Shown here: positions 10,274 through 22,865 of the stretch, piece after piece | How the letters are laid out: each line of letters begins with the position of its first letter | Position numbering within the stretch: position 1 is the stretch's first letter | Source: Drosophila pseudoobscura | Taxonomy: Eukaryota > Arthropoda > Insecta > Diptera > Drosophilidae | DNA: 64,000 nucleotides | Direction of reading: 5' to 3' | Assembly (NCBI RefSeq): GCF_009870125.1 | Contig: NC_046683.1 | Location: 10,354,001 to 10,418,000 of the forward strand | Translations under genes and position numbers: made by a program | Notes under the pieces: generated by a model | Seen by the model: only the letters and a program-made list of their open reading frames with translations | Told to the model about the DNA's origin: nothing | The model's database searches: none

Positions 10274-12678
10274 TTAGTCTCCGCCTTGAATTTTCTGCAA
10301 GCAAATGGAAACTATGAATGGAGGAACGGCAGGGATGCCATGGCAGGGATGCACCCACTTGAGTTGCTTGAGGGCCTGGCTGGTCTCAAAGTCCGCTTTC
10401 AGCAGACCAATTCGCACCCAGCGCGGACGCTCGTGGATAACCTTGTGGATGACGAACTTGAGGCCCAGCAGCAGATGCTCAAAGATGACAAACGACAGCT
10501 CCGGCACCGTGGGCAGCCAGTGCGAGAAGAATTCTCTGCGAAAGGGAGAAGTAATTGTATTTTAGGTCTTAAAACGAAAGCCTCGCTTTCGCCAGCTCAC
10601 TCACTTGACATTCGGCTGGAGGAAGAGCAGACCGCAGTTGCTCAGCAGCGACATGACGGACAGCAGCTCGAAGGCCAGCTGCCAGGCGCCAATGTTCTTG
10701 GCCCTGCGGGCGAACGGACGCTTGAAGATGTTGCAAAGCTTGAACATGTCGATGTGGACGGCAAACACGTTGTTGATGAGCGCCCCGATGGCGGCGAAGG
10801 GGGCCACGGCGGCAAAGAGTACAACGAACCCGAACTGTATGCACACCTGCAGGTAGTCCTCGTATGTGGAATGGTAGGCATCCAGGCCGGACTCGTAGAA
10901 CGACTGCTCGTACCGGGGCTGATCGCTGATATTGTCCAGCTTCTCCTCCTCGGTCACGGTGTCGCGATGGCGAAACTTGGCATACTTCTGCCGGAGCACA
11001 GCCATCAGCGGGATGCCGATCTCCTGGGCAATGCACAGCAGCTGGAATATGAGTAGCTGCATCATCAGCTGGTACTTCAGCTGCTTGAGGTCCTGCAGGA
11101 CGAAGGCGATGTAGAACTGGGAGAAGAAGTTGTTGACAATCTCGAAGAGCATCAGCTTGTTGACCCGATGCCGGTCGTACTGCGAGCGGGTGCGATGGTT
11201 CTCCAGCTTTGTGAGGAATGTGGCCAACTTCTCGTACGCCCACGAGAAGATGGCTATCAGAATGGACTGCACAATGACCGGCACGTACAGCAGCCACGAG
11301 TCTGCGCCAAAATCGGCCAGCACCTCGGCCTCAATCTGGAACTGGTAGAGGGCGAACCAGCCGGCCGCCACCACACAGACGAGCACCACCGGATACGAAA
11401 TGCAGTACATTTGCAGGTACGTGTAGCGCATCGGGTAATGCAGTGTCATTTTGCCGGTGATCGGATCGGGCTTTAGCTGGCCCTGGTAGGCGGAGCGCGG
11501 CTTGTCCAGGCTGCTCATCTCGATGGTGCCCCATCGGTACGAGTAGCCAGCACATTTGCGCTTCCACAGCTCCAGGAAGATCTGCAACGGAATAGCTTAA
11601 AAGCTATGCTTACACATAGTCCTGGAGGGACTCACAGTTGTCCAGACCACATAGAAACTGCACACAATCGAGAGATTCAGGTCGAATAGGTACTGCAGTA
11701 TGCCAAAGACAGCGGGAAAGATCAGGGCCTTCGTGTAGAACTCAATGAAGCCGAAATAGAGGCCAATGCTGGAGCCAAAATAGTTGCGGATGTCCTCTAT
11801 GGGTAGATGGGAGCGCTTCAGATTCCAGTTGAAGCGATCCAGATAGAGCTGCAGGAGGAACAGAGCCCGCAGGAGAGTCAACAAATGCTCTGACCTGCAG
11901 ATCACGGAAGTCACACTCACAATATCGTGCAGGGGAAACATGTCCTCGATGTAGCCCTTCAGTATGTAGGACTTGATCGCTGGCTTGATCACATCCTTGA
12001 TCAGAACGGGGATCTCACAGTAGCGCAGTATTTGATCCTTGCCCATGCCGGGCAGCAGGAAGTCGGAGATGCACCCATTGTTGAACTTTTGCATGCTGCC
12101 CGTGGTGGTCTTCTTCTCCAGCTCGGCCACATCGGCCAGCCGCAACAAGGTGTCCAAACTGGCCGACAAATACAGATACTTTTCGGTTTTTCTAGAGAAA
12201 AGAAATGTCAATGACCAACAAAGTACTATAATGTATAGGGAGGCACACTGGCACACACCCTACAGTTTCCAGAGTGGTCTGTATGCCAAATTCCTTGATG
12301 ATCTTCTCCACATCTTGGCAGTGGCGCAGCTTGGCCTTCTCCGTGAATATTATGACTATTTGCGTCTGTAAGAGAGAGTGACAGAGAGAGAGCCTTTTTT
12401 CATTAGGAATTCTCAGGCTCATGCTCATCCCACCACTGACCTTGTCGAAGGGTTCGTCCACGTCGGTGTCGTCATCTCCCTGAAGGGTGCGCTGCCTTTG
12501 CAGGGCCTCAAGCTTCAGACTGCGCTGGCGGCGAAACAATTGGTTTTCAATGATGTTACGGGTGCGTGGTCCTGGACCTGGTCAACAGAACAGCAGAAGA
12601 AAAAGTGCTTGCATTCGCGTCTACTTTTATGATTATTTGCATTGCCCTGTACTCACTCTTGGCATCTTCAGACATCAT
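10274..12678 (-). CDS. Axs: anoctamin (TMEM16 family), ANO10-like; Abnormal X segregation
   Basis: Seven coding exons on minus: 12678-12657, 12577-12441, 12365-12259, 12191-11921, 11848-11636, 11581-10605 and 10535-10274. They total 1989 nt, 662 aa. The N-terminal cytoplasmic domain holds the LPIEDIRNYFG segment that precedes the first helix in anoctamins. It is followed by FYTKALIFPAVFGI, then repeated hydrophobic segments including YCISYPVVLVCVVAAG, the re-entrant/TM region NNFFSQFYIAF and FAAVAPFAAIGALINN, and a late helix (LSFVIFEHLLLGLKFVI). Anoctamins are membrane channels or lipid scramblases; fly Axs is associated with meiotic spindle and ER membranes. The length is close to the roughly 650 aa I recall for Axs. 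The exon 3/4 junction keeps frame only with the GTGTGT donor after 12259, not the nearer GTAGGG. Introns 12366-12440 and 11849-11920 are stop-free multiples of three. Family membership is sure; the exact paralogue is about 85% sure. Confidence 0.92.
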
Positions 12679-13239
12679 TTATTATCTATGATGATAATGG
12701 GTGAGTGGCAGCCAGACACGTCAGTCGTTGCCTCTGGGTCGCTGCGGTACTAATAACAATGCCGAAAGCCACAAGAATATTTTGCTACAGTGGCATGAGT
12801 AAGTGCCAGGAAAGTGTGCGGACTGTGGCTGTGGCTGTGTCTGTGCCACTCCTCTATGCGTCTCGCTGGCCCTGTAGTTGTGTGTTTGTGTGGATGTTTT
12901 CGCTTGCGCCAATGCCAAAATACCAATTTAATAATGCCAGAATATGTATTTCTGTGCTGTGCCACAACAGCAGAAACAGAAACAATCTTGCACTGGCTTT
13001 TGCCGGTTCTGCTTTGTTTGTTTTTGTTGTTGTTCGTTCTTCTGCTGGCGTGGACGGATGGCGGGCCGGAGCATCGCATCTCTCAGGTGTGTGACGTCAC
13101 TTCACCCGGTGTGTTATCGAATTGGATTAGCGTCAAAAAAATGCCAGTCATAATTGACTTAATTATCAAGTTGATTTATTTATTCAATTCTTCAATATTC
13201 ATTTATTCAATAATTCCTCTTTGCCGCCCTCATCAGTGT

Positions 13240-14170
13240 GACCAGTGAAAGAATTATACGGTCTGACCATCAGAAATATACCGAAATAGACCGTCTATTG
13301 CAAAATATACCGATGAAAAAACGAACTTAGCCAACTTGAATTAAGCCGCGGAAAATATTTCTGTTTGTCTATTCTTCGTGCAGATGCATTCTATTCGTTC
13401 TCATACTCTTTTGCTATATATATCTCATATCTCTTCAAATTTTCGTGGCTGACAATTGGCTAATCTTTTCCTTTCAATGATCAGAAATCAAATTCCTCAA
13501 TTTGGATATTCGGTTTGGTATTACTCGCTAGCTAAGACCTTCAGTCCTAAACACATAAATGTTTTCGATTAATGAATCAATTTAAAAACACATTGGCTAA
13601 CTATAAAGACTTCTTTTTGATGGGTTTTTTTTTAAAATAAGGTTTGAACAAAAGAGTCAACAGAAATGTGAATTGTTGTTACATGTTAACTACACGGTAA
13701 CTACATATCAACAACATATGTATGGAGTATGGACGTACCGAATACCCTATTAATATTAATTTCTCAGATTGACATGTTTTTCACATATTTATGCATATGA
13801 TTAGTTTCTTGCATATACGTAAGTATATTTCTATACCGATTCTCTTGGTCTATGTAAGAATAAACTGCAAAATTTCGTTGAGATGTCTTTAAAACAGAGA
13901 TTGACTATTTTCTACATTTAGTGGAGGGGATAAACATATCCTAAAATCTGTATTATGATTTTCCCAAGGGTATGAAGCACTGTGTCCTTGCATAGTTGCG
14001 CGCCAAATTTGAATTGTTTGAAAGTGACAAGTTTTTGAATAAAATCCAGTGAGAGAGCGAATATTAAAAAAAACATGCCAATGGAAGTTGCTATAGCCTG
14101 TGTTCTCTAATATATTGCTAATCTGAGTGCTAGGATAAAATATAATATACAGAAGACGATATCATATTTC
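13240..14170 (+). repeat. dispersed repeat family R, copy 1 (longest)
   Basis: By eye this is homologous to segments near 37150-37905 (inverted) and 56465-56780. The start reads GGTCTGACC, then several AAATATACCG motifs, then CTCGCTAGCTAAGACC and CCTAAACACATAAATG. A later part reads CGCCAAATTTGAATTGTTTG, AAAGTGAC and ATGGAAGTTGCTATA. It has no long reading frame, so it looks like a decayed non-autonomous element. Ends are approximate. Confidence 0.55.
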
Positions 14171-14185
14171 GTGCTGGTATTGAAC

Positions 14186-14193
14186 TATCGATA
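14186..14193. promoter_or_regulatory. TATCGATA (DRE) box
   Basis: Exact DREF/BEAF-type palindrome. A second CTATCGATT lies about 50 nt downstream. No assigned gene start is nearby. Confidence 0.35.
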
Positions 14194-15356
14194 CAATTGT
14201 CCACTATCGTAAAGGCGACTTGCAGCACTGCTTAACTATCGATTGCAGTGCGCAGCAACTGCCGTCCAAAAGGTATAAGTATGTTAGGTGGGGTCTAATA
14301 GGTTTCACAACTATGTATAAACATATGCTGCCCGCATCTCATTCGTTTGTTCCTGTATCTGTGTATTTACAGTATTTTTAGCTAAGTTATGGACTTAAAA
14401 ACCAAATTCGTTGGCTCTGAAACCAAGTTCGTTCCAAAAAGAGAGGCAGCCTAGCTGAATGGCCCCTACCTAATATAGTTATACCATAGCACGGGCAACA
14501 GACAACAGATGGCGCCAATCCGTCGCTTGCAACACAACCGCCCGTTACGCGAGTGAGTCGCCTTAAAACCGTTCGTGCCGCAGCAAGGTAGAGCTGCGCC
14601 GTTGCGTGTGTGTTTTTTTTGCCGTGTATTTTTGCGTGCTCTTGTGTTTGATAGTGTCGTTGAGCGCACCGCGCGCCCTGTGTGCAATATTGTTTAGACA
14701 CGAACACAGCCCATATACTGCTGATGTCCCGAGAGCCACAAAGTGAGTTCCATATTAAAATGAAACGAATCTGAACGTGATGTAACTTGTCCCCTAATAA
14801 TATCCTTGCGACTCCCAAAATAAGGAATCACCTCGGGTTCGTTGCTGATGTTGAAACCGAGCCGAGCCGCCTTTTACCTAATTAGCTGTAGCTGTTTCTG
14901 TCTTGGTATCCAAGGGATACAGGGATACAGATACAAATGCAGACACAGATACAGCCAAGGGTGTGTTTTCCCCCGTCTCGAGCGTGTTTGTGCGTGCGTG
15001 CCTGTGCGCGTGTTTGAACCTGTCTCTCTGCCTGCTAAAAATCAATAAAGCAAGAGTCAAACAACAACGGAATGGGCGCTGCTGCTGCTCCTGCAGGTCC
15101 TTGCTCCAGGTGCTTGCTGCTCCACCATTCATTGAGAAGGGGACGACTCGACTCCACTCGATTCCCCTCCCCTCCCCAGTGCCGATTGCAGCTTTACAGC
15201 TGCTCGTAATAGCCGACCGTTAAGCGGGCGAGCGAGCACTTGGATATTTAGCCGAGCATGCAGATGGCCCCGCGCCAAAGCCAAAGCCAGCCAGCGACTC
15301 TCTGGGTGTTAAATGATCGATTTGCTCTTGCCACTTGCCACTAAAATGGAGCTAAT

Positions 15357-15373
15357 CCCCCCCCCCCCCCCCC
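15357..15373. repeat. poly(C) tract, 17 nt
   Basis: A run of 17 C followed by ATACCCATACCC. Confidence 0.9.
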
Positions 15374-16499
15374 ATACCCATACCCACATCGAGATCCACA
15401 TATGGAACGATCCCAATGAACAATCATAGCCGATTAAATTTTATCTACAGCTGGCATTACGAGCGGCACGGAGTTTTCTTTACAGTTAGCTGCCTTTCTT
15501 AACTGGATTGGTAATTGCTGTGTGTGCCTCTGTGGCTGTGTGCGTGTGTGCCTGGGTGCCTGGGTGCCTGTGGCTCGTATATTAAATCATTTACACTTTG
15601 CCAACTGCCATGCACTGATTCTGATGCTTCAATGTATTGTTTACTGTATCTTTGCCTCTCTCTTTGTCTGGAGAGACTCTGACTAATGCAGTAGTTATCT
15701 TTTATTGGTCGCTGTTGCCATTATCTTATCGGGAATAGTACGACAGCAAGTACTTGTAGCGGCAGCGGGAGGACGACTCTATCGCTATCGATCTACCGAT
15801 GGATGGATGGAGGGATGGAGGAATGGATGAATGAGCGGGTGGAGGTGCAATCTCTGACTCACGGTAGGGGACTGCGTATTTCAAACGAATTTCAAGTCCA
15901 AGTGCAGCCTCAATTGCCTGATTGGCATTTTCTTATTGTATCTCTGCATCTGTATCTGTCTCTGTCGCTGTATCTGAAATGGAAATGCGAATGGAAATGA
16001 AAATGGACATGAGACTCGGGACATGGGACAAGGCATAGCAAAGGCAATGGCAGGGCCAGCTGCTACCTGCCGCACACCCGCCCCCCGCTGCCTCTACGGT
16101 AGCACACACCTCTCTGTCTCTCTGCCTCTCTGTCTCTGTCTTTAGACGACTTCTATAGTCTTTCAAGTCGTTAAACCAGTTTATGACTGGACGAACGGGC
16201 ATGGGGGCCACACGCTAAGTAGAATCAACAGAGAGACGCTGAATCAGCTGCTCCATAGGCTCTGAGTCGAGTCGGCTCTACGCTACTGTTGTTTTAGATA
16301 GACACCCTGTTATTGTCCGGAATCGTGCATCGGGGTATATACATTTTGGGCGTACAATGGCGTTAGCCAATGTGGAATACTCGTGATGATCTTTTTACTA
16401 AGATTTTGTTCATAAAAGATCAACAAAAAACATCCGAAACTGATGAATATTAAATAGGGAAATACAGGTCTATTTTCTTTTTTCTTTGTGAGTGGGAAT

Positions 16500-16815
16500 A
16501 TATTTGTATTATATTAGAAACAAACTTGCAAGGAATTAATTAATTAATTAATAAGTATTATAATTTGTTTCAAAAAAAAAATCCGTTCAGAAATGTATTT
16601 CTTATTTATTTTTTGTGATTTAAAATTGGCGTAGTTTTTTTCTTAAAACACCTGTATTTTAATTTAATGTTTATTTCCCATATTTTTATATATTGTAAAT
16701 GCATTTATTATTTTTTTTTTAATGTTATTCATTTTTTTTTGTTTTAAAATGATTGCTGTATTTTTTAATTAATTAATCCTTTTTCCTTTGATATTTTATT
16801 TCTTTCTTTCTATTT
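16500..16815. repeat. AT-rich, poly(T)-rich low-complexity tract
   Basis: It contains TTAATTAATTAATTAATAA, several runs of 8-10 T and TTTCTTTCTTTC. Nothing coding. Confidence 0.8.
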
Positions 16816-17476
16816 ATTTCTGATTATTTTACTGGCGATTCAATGGCTCAATGGGCATCCCCCAGTCGCAACATTAAATATGTATAGCCTGCGCTTATTT
16901 ACGCTGTTATTGTTATTATTATTGTTATTGTTTAAGTAAAAATGGTGCGAAGCGGGGAGATGCACATACATGTACCGCCTCTGTGGAAGCGTTTATTGGT
17001 GGAAGCGTGCCTGCTCGTGGGCCACAACGACTTCCTCATATTGTGCTTTTTCTGGCCAAAATCAGCTTGTAAAAACCAATTAATAAAATACCAAATTCAA
17101 GTAACAAAAGAGTGAGAGAGAGGGAGAGTGGGAGAGAATTGCTATGAAATCATCAAGCTTTCTGCGGAACAGACAGATTTGTCATCCCATTAGCGGCAGT
17201 GGCAGCATCGTCTAATTCTAAGCCTCCAACAAATTGAACAAAAAAAAAAATCTTTATTAAATTTAGGCCAATGTCAATGCCTGGCCAGAAAACAGATTAC
17301 CAGTTCGAGGGGTGGGGGGAGTACTTAAATATTTAAACAATAAAAAAAAAACATTAAACATAACGCGTGCGAAGGGTGAATGATGAACGATTTAACGATT
17401 GAACGATGGAACGATCTGCGGAGTCAAGTGGATTTGCCGGCGGCGAGGATGGAAGCCTCAGCTTCAAGAGCGGGCA

Positions 17477-17493
17477 GGGGGGGGGGGGGGGGG
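17477..17493. repeat. poly(G) tract, 17 nt
   Basis: Seventeen consecutive G following GGGCA. Confidence 0.9.
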
Positions 17494-17762
17494 AGTGCCA
17501 CTCAACAGCTGTGCCGTGCCCCATCCACGAGTGTTTACAGTTGTTGATCTGGCATTTGTGTTTGCTGCGTCTGGGGGCTGGCTGACTTCCTTGTTTCATC
17601 TCTCGTTTTGGCTTTGAACTTGGCTTTGAATATTCGTGGGACTTTCGAAGATCGTGTCGCAGTCGCCTTTTGACCTTCCAATGGGGATTGCAGCCTGTGG
17701 CCTGCAGACCCCCAAGGCCCTGCCTTCCATACATATTTCACCCGTTGACCCAAATGCAATGG

Positions 17763-17763
<1 letters not shown>

Positions 17764-17793
<30 letters not shown>
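17764..17793. repeat. (CA)n microsatellite
   Basis: About 14-15 uninterrupted CA units. Confidence 0.95.
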
Positions 17794-17797
<4 letters not shown>

Positions 17798-17913
17798 CAA
17801 CTTAAAATTCAAAAAATTCAATGATTGCAAATGCAGAAACAACAACAACAATACCATTAACATTAACAATAGTTTAGTTTATTGAACGCACAATGGGCAT
17901 GAAATGGGGGGTT

Positions 17914-17934
17914 GGGGGGGGGGGGGGGGGGGGG
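17914..17934. repeat. poly(G) tract, 21 nt
   Basis: Longest G homopolymer in the window. It sits just 5' of duplicated block A. Confidence 0.9.
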
Positions 17935-17950
17935 CTGGGGTGCTGGGGGA

Positions 17951-18255
17951 TGCGAAAATTGTTTAGCCAAATGAAATGCCTGCGAAATGCCTCGGAATTG
18001 TGTCAGCCACAAAACACAACAAAAGCCAGAAATTTCAAATTTATGAGTCTCCACCTCCCGCCCCCCGCCCCCCCCCCCCCCCAGCATTGGCTTTATTAAG
18101 ACCAAGAATACAATGCCATGCCAGATATGCACCGAAGGGTATTGGTATTGGTATTGGTATTGGTATTGGTATTGGGAGACCATAAACAGGAAATGAAAAA
18201 CTCGATAGGCAGTCTCCTCGGATCCCAAAAGGGGTTCCATATTCCATTTAAATGC
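17951..18255 (+). repeat. segmental duplication block A, copy 1
   Basis: About 305 bp starting TGCGAAAATTGTTTAGCC and ending CCATTTAAATGC. It recurs almost unchanged at 19004-19309; the visible difference is the length of an internal C run. It contains a TATTGG hexamer array. No coding role seen. Confidence 0.95.
18140..18175. repeat. (TATTGG)6 hexamer array
   Basis: Six perfect units, inside block A. Confidence 0.95.
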
Positions 18256-18258
18256 GCA

Positions 18259-19002
18259 TTCTTGTACACTCACAAAAGGAGTGAATACACTCACGAGTGT
18301 GCTGTGCTATTCAAAAGAGAAGTACGATTATTATATTGTTATTAATTTTTGCGTTATTGTGTGTTTGGGAAAGTGACGCCGCCGCCGCTACTGGCTGTCT
18401 AAGTAGTGCAATTAGCCAAGAAAAAAAAAACCGAAGAAAGTAAAAGTGTACGGGCCCCCCCCCCTAGACACGAGGGGGGGGGGGGGGGGGTTACGGCTAC
18501 GGAGCCATTGTCTGGAAACCTCCAAACGGTGGCAAATGGAAAGGCTTTTCCATAATCATTCGAATGTATGTATGTTTGTATCTTTGGGATGTATCTGGAC
18601 AACAAAGGCACGTTCTGGGAAATATCCCAAAAAGCACATTGTTCCCATATATCTGCTGGATTGCCATTTGCTTACACGAGTATTGTTTTTATTTCGGGGC
18701 TTGACTCATCTTTCCTTCGACTCTAGACCTTTGATCGAAGCGACACTCGAGAGCCGCTGAGCAAAGATACATTTGAGATAAGCGACGGGGGCTCTAGGGC
18801 TCTGGGGCTCTAGGGCATGTGTTTATATAGTGGTCCTACAAAGATCAATAGATCCTACAACAACAAATGTAGGTTTCCTATCTCTTTCCTGTGAGTGGCT
18901 ACACATTCTAAAAACATAGATTGACCTGCTATAGGGCGGTCTGATTGCAGTACAGTACAGTGCACAAATTTCCCATAAGTGAATGGACACACTCCTCCCG
19001 AA
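18259..19002 (+). repeat. segmental duplication block B, copy 1
   Basis: About 744 bp beginning TTCTTGTACACTCAC and ending CCTCCCGAA. It recurs at 22866-23601 with a few percent substitutions and shorter C/G runs there. It lies between two A copies. A C run and a G run flank TAGACACGA near 18457-18490. Confidence 0.95.
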
Positions 19003-19003
19003 G

Positions 19004-19309
19004 TGCGAAAATTGTTTAGCCAAATGAAATGCCTGCGAAATGCCTCGGAATTGTGTCAGCCACAAAACACAACAAAAGCCAGAAATTTCAAATTTATGAG
19101 TCTCCACCTCCCGCCCCCCGCCCCCCCCCCCCCCCCAGCATTGGCTTTATTAAGACCAAGAATACAATGCCATGCCAGATATGCACCGAAGGGTATTGGT
19201 ATTGGTATTGGTATTGGTATTGGTATTGGGAGACCATAAACAGGAAATGAAAAACTCGATAGGCAGTCTCCTCGGATCCCAAAAGGGGTTCCATATTCCA
19301 TTTAAATGC
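19004..19309 (+). repeat. segmental duplication block A, copy 2
   Basis: Near-identical to 17951-18255, including six TATTGG units (19194-19229). It is followed by unrelated AT-rich DNA starting TTGAAAGATATTTCC. Confidence 0.95.
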
Positions 19310-22300
19310 TTGAAAGATATTTCCATATTTAATTTGGAAATGTTTTTATATTTAAATTAAATATTTTTCAGCACCAAACCAACATAAATATGCCCCATTT
19401 AATCTATATTTATAAACTCCTAAAAAAAATAGTACATTTATCTTAAAGACCAAGGCTCTTCCAAACCCTGCAGAAAACAAACAAATTTAATGATTATTAT
19501 TTAATAATTATAGATAATTATAATAAAGTGTTTGAGCAGATTAAACTTTCAAAGTAAAGGAATTCTCACGTAGTGCCTCTTGTGCCCCGACAAAAACGTT
19601 TCAACTGAATACAATTCGATACTTTCTGTTCGTTTTAGAGCCATATTTCAGCTTACAGATGTGCCACATTATATATATATACATATATATTTCGCTGTAA
19701 AAAACAATAAAATGCCTCCACAATTAAGTTGAAAAAAAAGGCAGACGTTTTTCTGTCTCTGAAATATTGCGCAGCTCCGAGTGGCAGAAGAATCAAGCTT
19801 TAGGGAATAATTCGGGGAATGTGGAATATGAGATATCTATCTCCTCTGCCCCTGTCCGTGCCCCTGCCCCTGCCCCTGTCCAGTGCAAAGACAATGTCAC
19901 TGCCAGACGGCAGAGGCTCGTACGATGCTGATGATTGTTCAATGACAATGTCCGGGGAGGATGACTCGTCTTGGCGGTCATCACAAATATACAATTATCA
20001 TTATGGGAAAGAGGCGCCTTGGCTGTGGCAGATGCCGCTACAACTGCCGTTGCAAGATGCAGTTGCAGTTGCAGTTGCATTTTCTTTCCAGTTAAACAAT
20101 TCCCATTATCGTTTCGTTATTAATTTTTGTCTGCTTTGGGGGATTTTGTGTGTTGCCACATCGGAGGCACAATAAAGCGAGCGGGGCAGACACATGGAGG
20201 GGGTCGGGGGGCTATTGTTATTGATTCGATTGGCTTTGCATAAATTACACGCTTTGTCACCTGCGCCTCGGGAGCCCTCAGAGATTCGATTACGAATTTA
20301 TGGATATCGGCGTTTCGGTATTTTTTGTTTGCTTTAATTTTCATTCCAATGTGGGTGTGGGGCTACTTTTGGTTTAGTTTAGTTTTTTCTTGTTGTTGTT
20401 GTTGTGTGATGTCATGCCCCTTCCCCCTGCGCATCCCTTGATGGGGTTATACAATAGCTATTCGCATGCAAAAATGCAACAATACTGGAAAAATCGAGGG
20501 GAAATAATTAGCTTACATTTATACCCTCAGGCAGCATTTAATGAGGCCGCCGCCGCCTCCTCTCTGGGTCTCTCTGTGGACTCTGGGTCTATGCTTTGTC
20601 TGACCCCCCGATGGCCTCTCTCTCGCTCACTCTCTCTCTCGCTCTATCTCTATGGCTCTGCTGCCCCGTCTATCTGTCTCTCTGTTGTGTAATTTGTTGT
20701 TAAACTGTCAATTGAATTGACGTTACTCATACGACCCGTTGTTCGAGCGGATGTTCAGCTCTGCGTGTGCCCCAGTCCCAGTCCCACTCCCAGTCTCTTC
20801 TGGAATAAAACGATACGTAATCTCGGAACCTTTCAAACTAAATAGTGACTCGTACTCTTACCTTTCCCAGATCCATAGCGTTTCGATTGATTGGCTTTTC
20901 CTTCACTTTCAGCTGCTTTCGAATATCTTATGCAATAATATGTCTACGGATTAGGGGGCCTGCGACCCCTAGCCTACGGCTATTCTATGTGCAGTCAAGG
21001 AAAAATCATAGAAATGGCATAGATTTTTTTTTTTAATTTTTCTACAGTGAATATTAATTTTTTTTATATATATATATTTAGTTACAAAAATGTATCGAAA
21101 TATACGAAACAATGAGATTGTTTTTGAACAAATTTGTTTGCATTTAATTTTAGTAACTTAATGTTAAAAAAATAAACAATTTTTTATTCGGAAAAGTTTT
21201 TTAGTTAAAAAAAAAATGTATATACAACAAAATTGATTTTAAATATTTTATTACAATATTTGTAATTGTAAAATATTATTATTTCTTTTTTTTAAATAAA
21301 AATGTTAGACATAAAACTAGGGAAAATAATTGTCCAGCTTCAAAGTCGACATTTTTCATATGAATATTTGGCTGTGGTACCCATGGAGGCCACCAGCTTG
21401 CCACAAATTGTTGAAACAATATTGAGTGCCCTTCAGATTGAAATATAAAACCCAAAATCTGCCCCATTTTTGTACTTATGGCACCCAATCCTTGTCTTTA
21501 TGGCACCCCAAAGGTGTTCTATGGGAACAGGCCTTTCCATTGGGGTATTTTTGGTGTCCAGGTATCATTATTTGTGACTCGATTGAGGGCGAAGTGCCGC
21601 AGAAATAGAGTACATATGTATCTGCCATCGTTTGATCTTTATTTTCAGTTCATTTTTGTCATACGGCATGCCCTGGAAGCATGCCAACAAAAAAAGAAAA
21701 CTCTTTTGCAACGCCCAGACATGTGGGGAAGGCGTTGAACAGGGGAGGGGTCACATCATAATCAATCTGGAAACTATATACACTCGCACTCACACTCGTA
21801 CTCGTCTTTTGTGGTCTGGTTTTTGTTGGAGTCTTATGTAAAAGTGCGTTTCGTTATTTCGGAAAAGCGGAACGCGTGCAAAAAGTGTCGCTTCAGTGGG
21901 TTTTTGCTCAGGCATTTTCCACGTTTTCTCCAGCCCGACTGGCCCCCCACTCTTGGGCTTTTCTTTGGACCTTGAAATGAAATCATATCCTTGGCTGGGA
22001 TATAAAAATAGCCAAGCCGCAGACGACGGACGGGCCTCTCAAGAGGCATGAGCCTGACCTTTCTTACTCGCTGCAGACTGTAGATGCCACACAAAGTGGA
22101 GGAGGAGGGGAAAGCAGAAATCTTAAGAACTCTTTCGATTAGAAAACTGTCGGGCTGCCACTTCCAGAGAGAGCGGGTTCCTTGGGGCTTCTAGGGATAT
22201 TTCAATGGATTTTGCATCGGTATATGTGGATATATGGTTCAAAAACTCTCAAGGCCTTTGGCGAAGCCTGCTTTCTATGGCAAAGATTCTTTAAGAAGCA

Positions 22301-22865
22301 ATTTAGAGACAGCTCTCTCTCCCTTGGCCTTGGTAGAAGACACCCAAGTACAGGAGTAAAGTGGAAGCCTTTCATTCGATGGATTCGATGCATGATTTAA
22401 TATTCTTTGAATTCGAATACAAAATGAACTCGAGTCTTGAGCTTCCATGAAGAAAATTAATCGACATTAGAGAATATGGCTAAAGGAAGTGCTGCAGTCA
22501 TCATTATTCCCCCCTCTTTGCATCCGCATAGGAAACGCAAACAGGAACTGAGATACGATTATGATTATGTATCTTTTATCTAATGAACGGGTTGCTCGAT
22601 GCTGCTGCTGCTTGATGCTTCTTCCCTCAATTATCTATGTTTATGATCATGTAACGCATTATGATTCCACACCACATGAGATGGCAAATTGATTAATCAC
22701 ACAATTAATTGTACGATAATTAATTACAAGGAGCCGCAGCCAGAGACCGGAGAGAGGGAAGCCGATGCCGATGCCGATGCCGGACACTGCAGTGGGCTTG
22801 GCCTCCCTCCCATTATGTCACCTCCCCCCCAGTGGCCAATCGAATTTGTTAACGTGGTTTTTTTC

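Noticed and set aside
10286-11056. 256-codon plus-strand open frame
   Set aside because: Lies antisense to Axs exons; its openness follows from the codon bias of the real gene and it has no family features.
13233-13262. CAGTGTGACCAG as a Motif 1 (M1BP) promoter for Axs
   Set aside because: It lies at the edge of a family R repeat copy, so it may be repeat sequence; no transcription start could be tied to it.
18041-19301. Frames rich in alternating Ile-Pro, Leu-Val or Tyr-Gln
   Set aside because: Translations of the TATTGG hexamer array and homopolymers, not genes.
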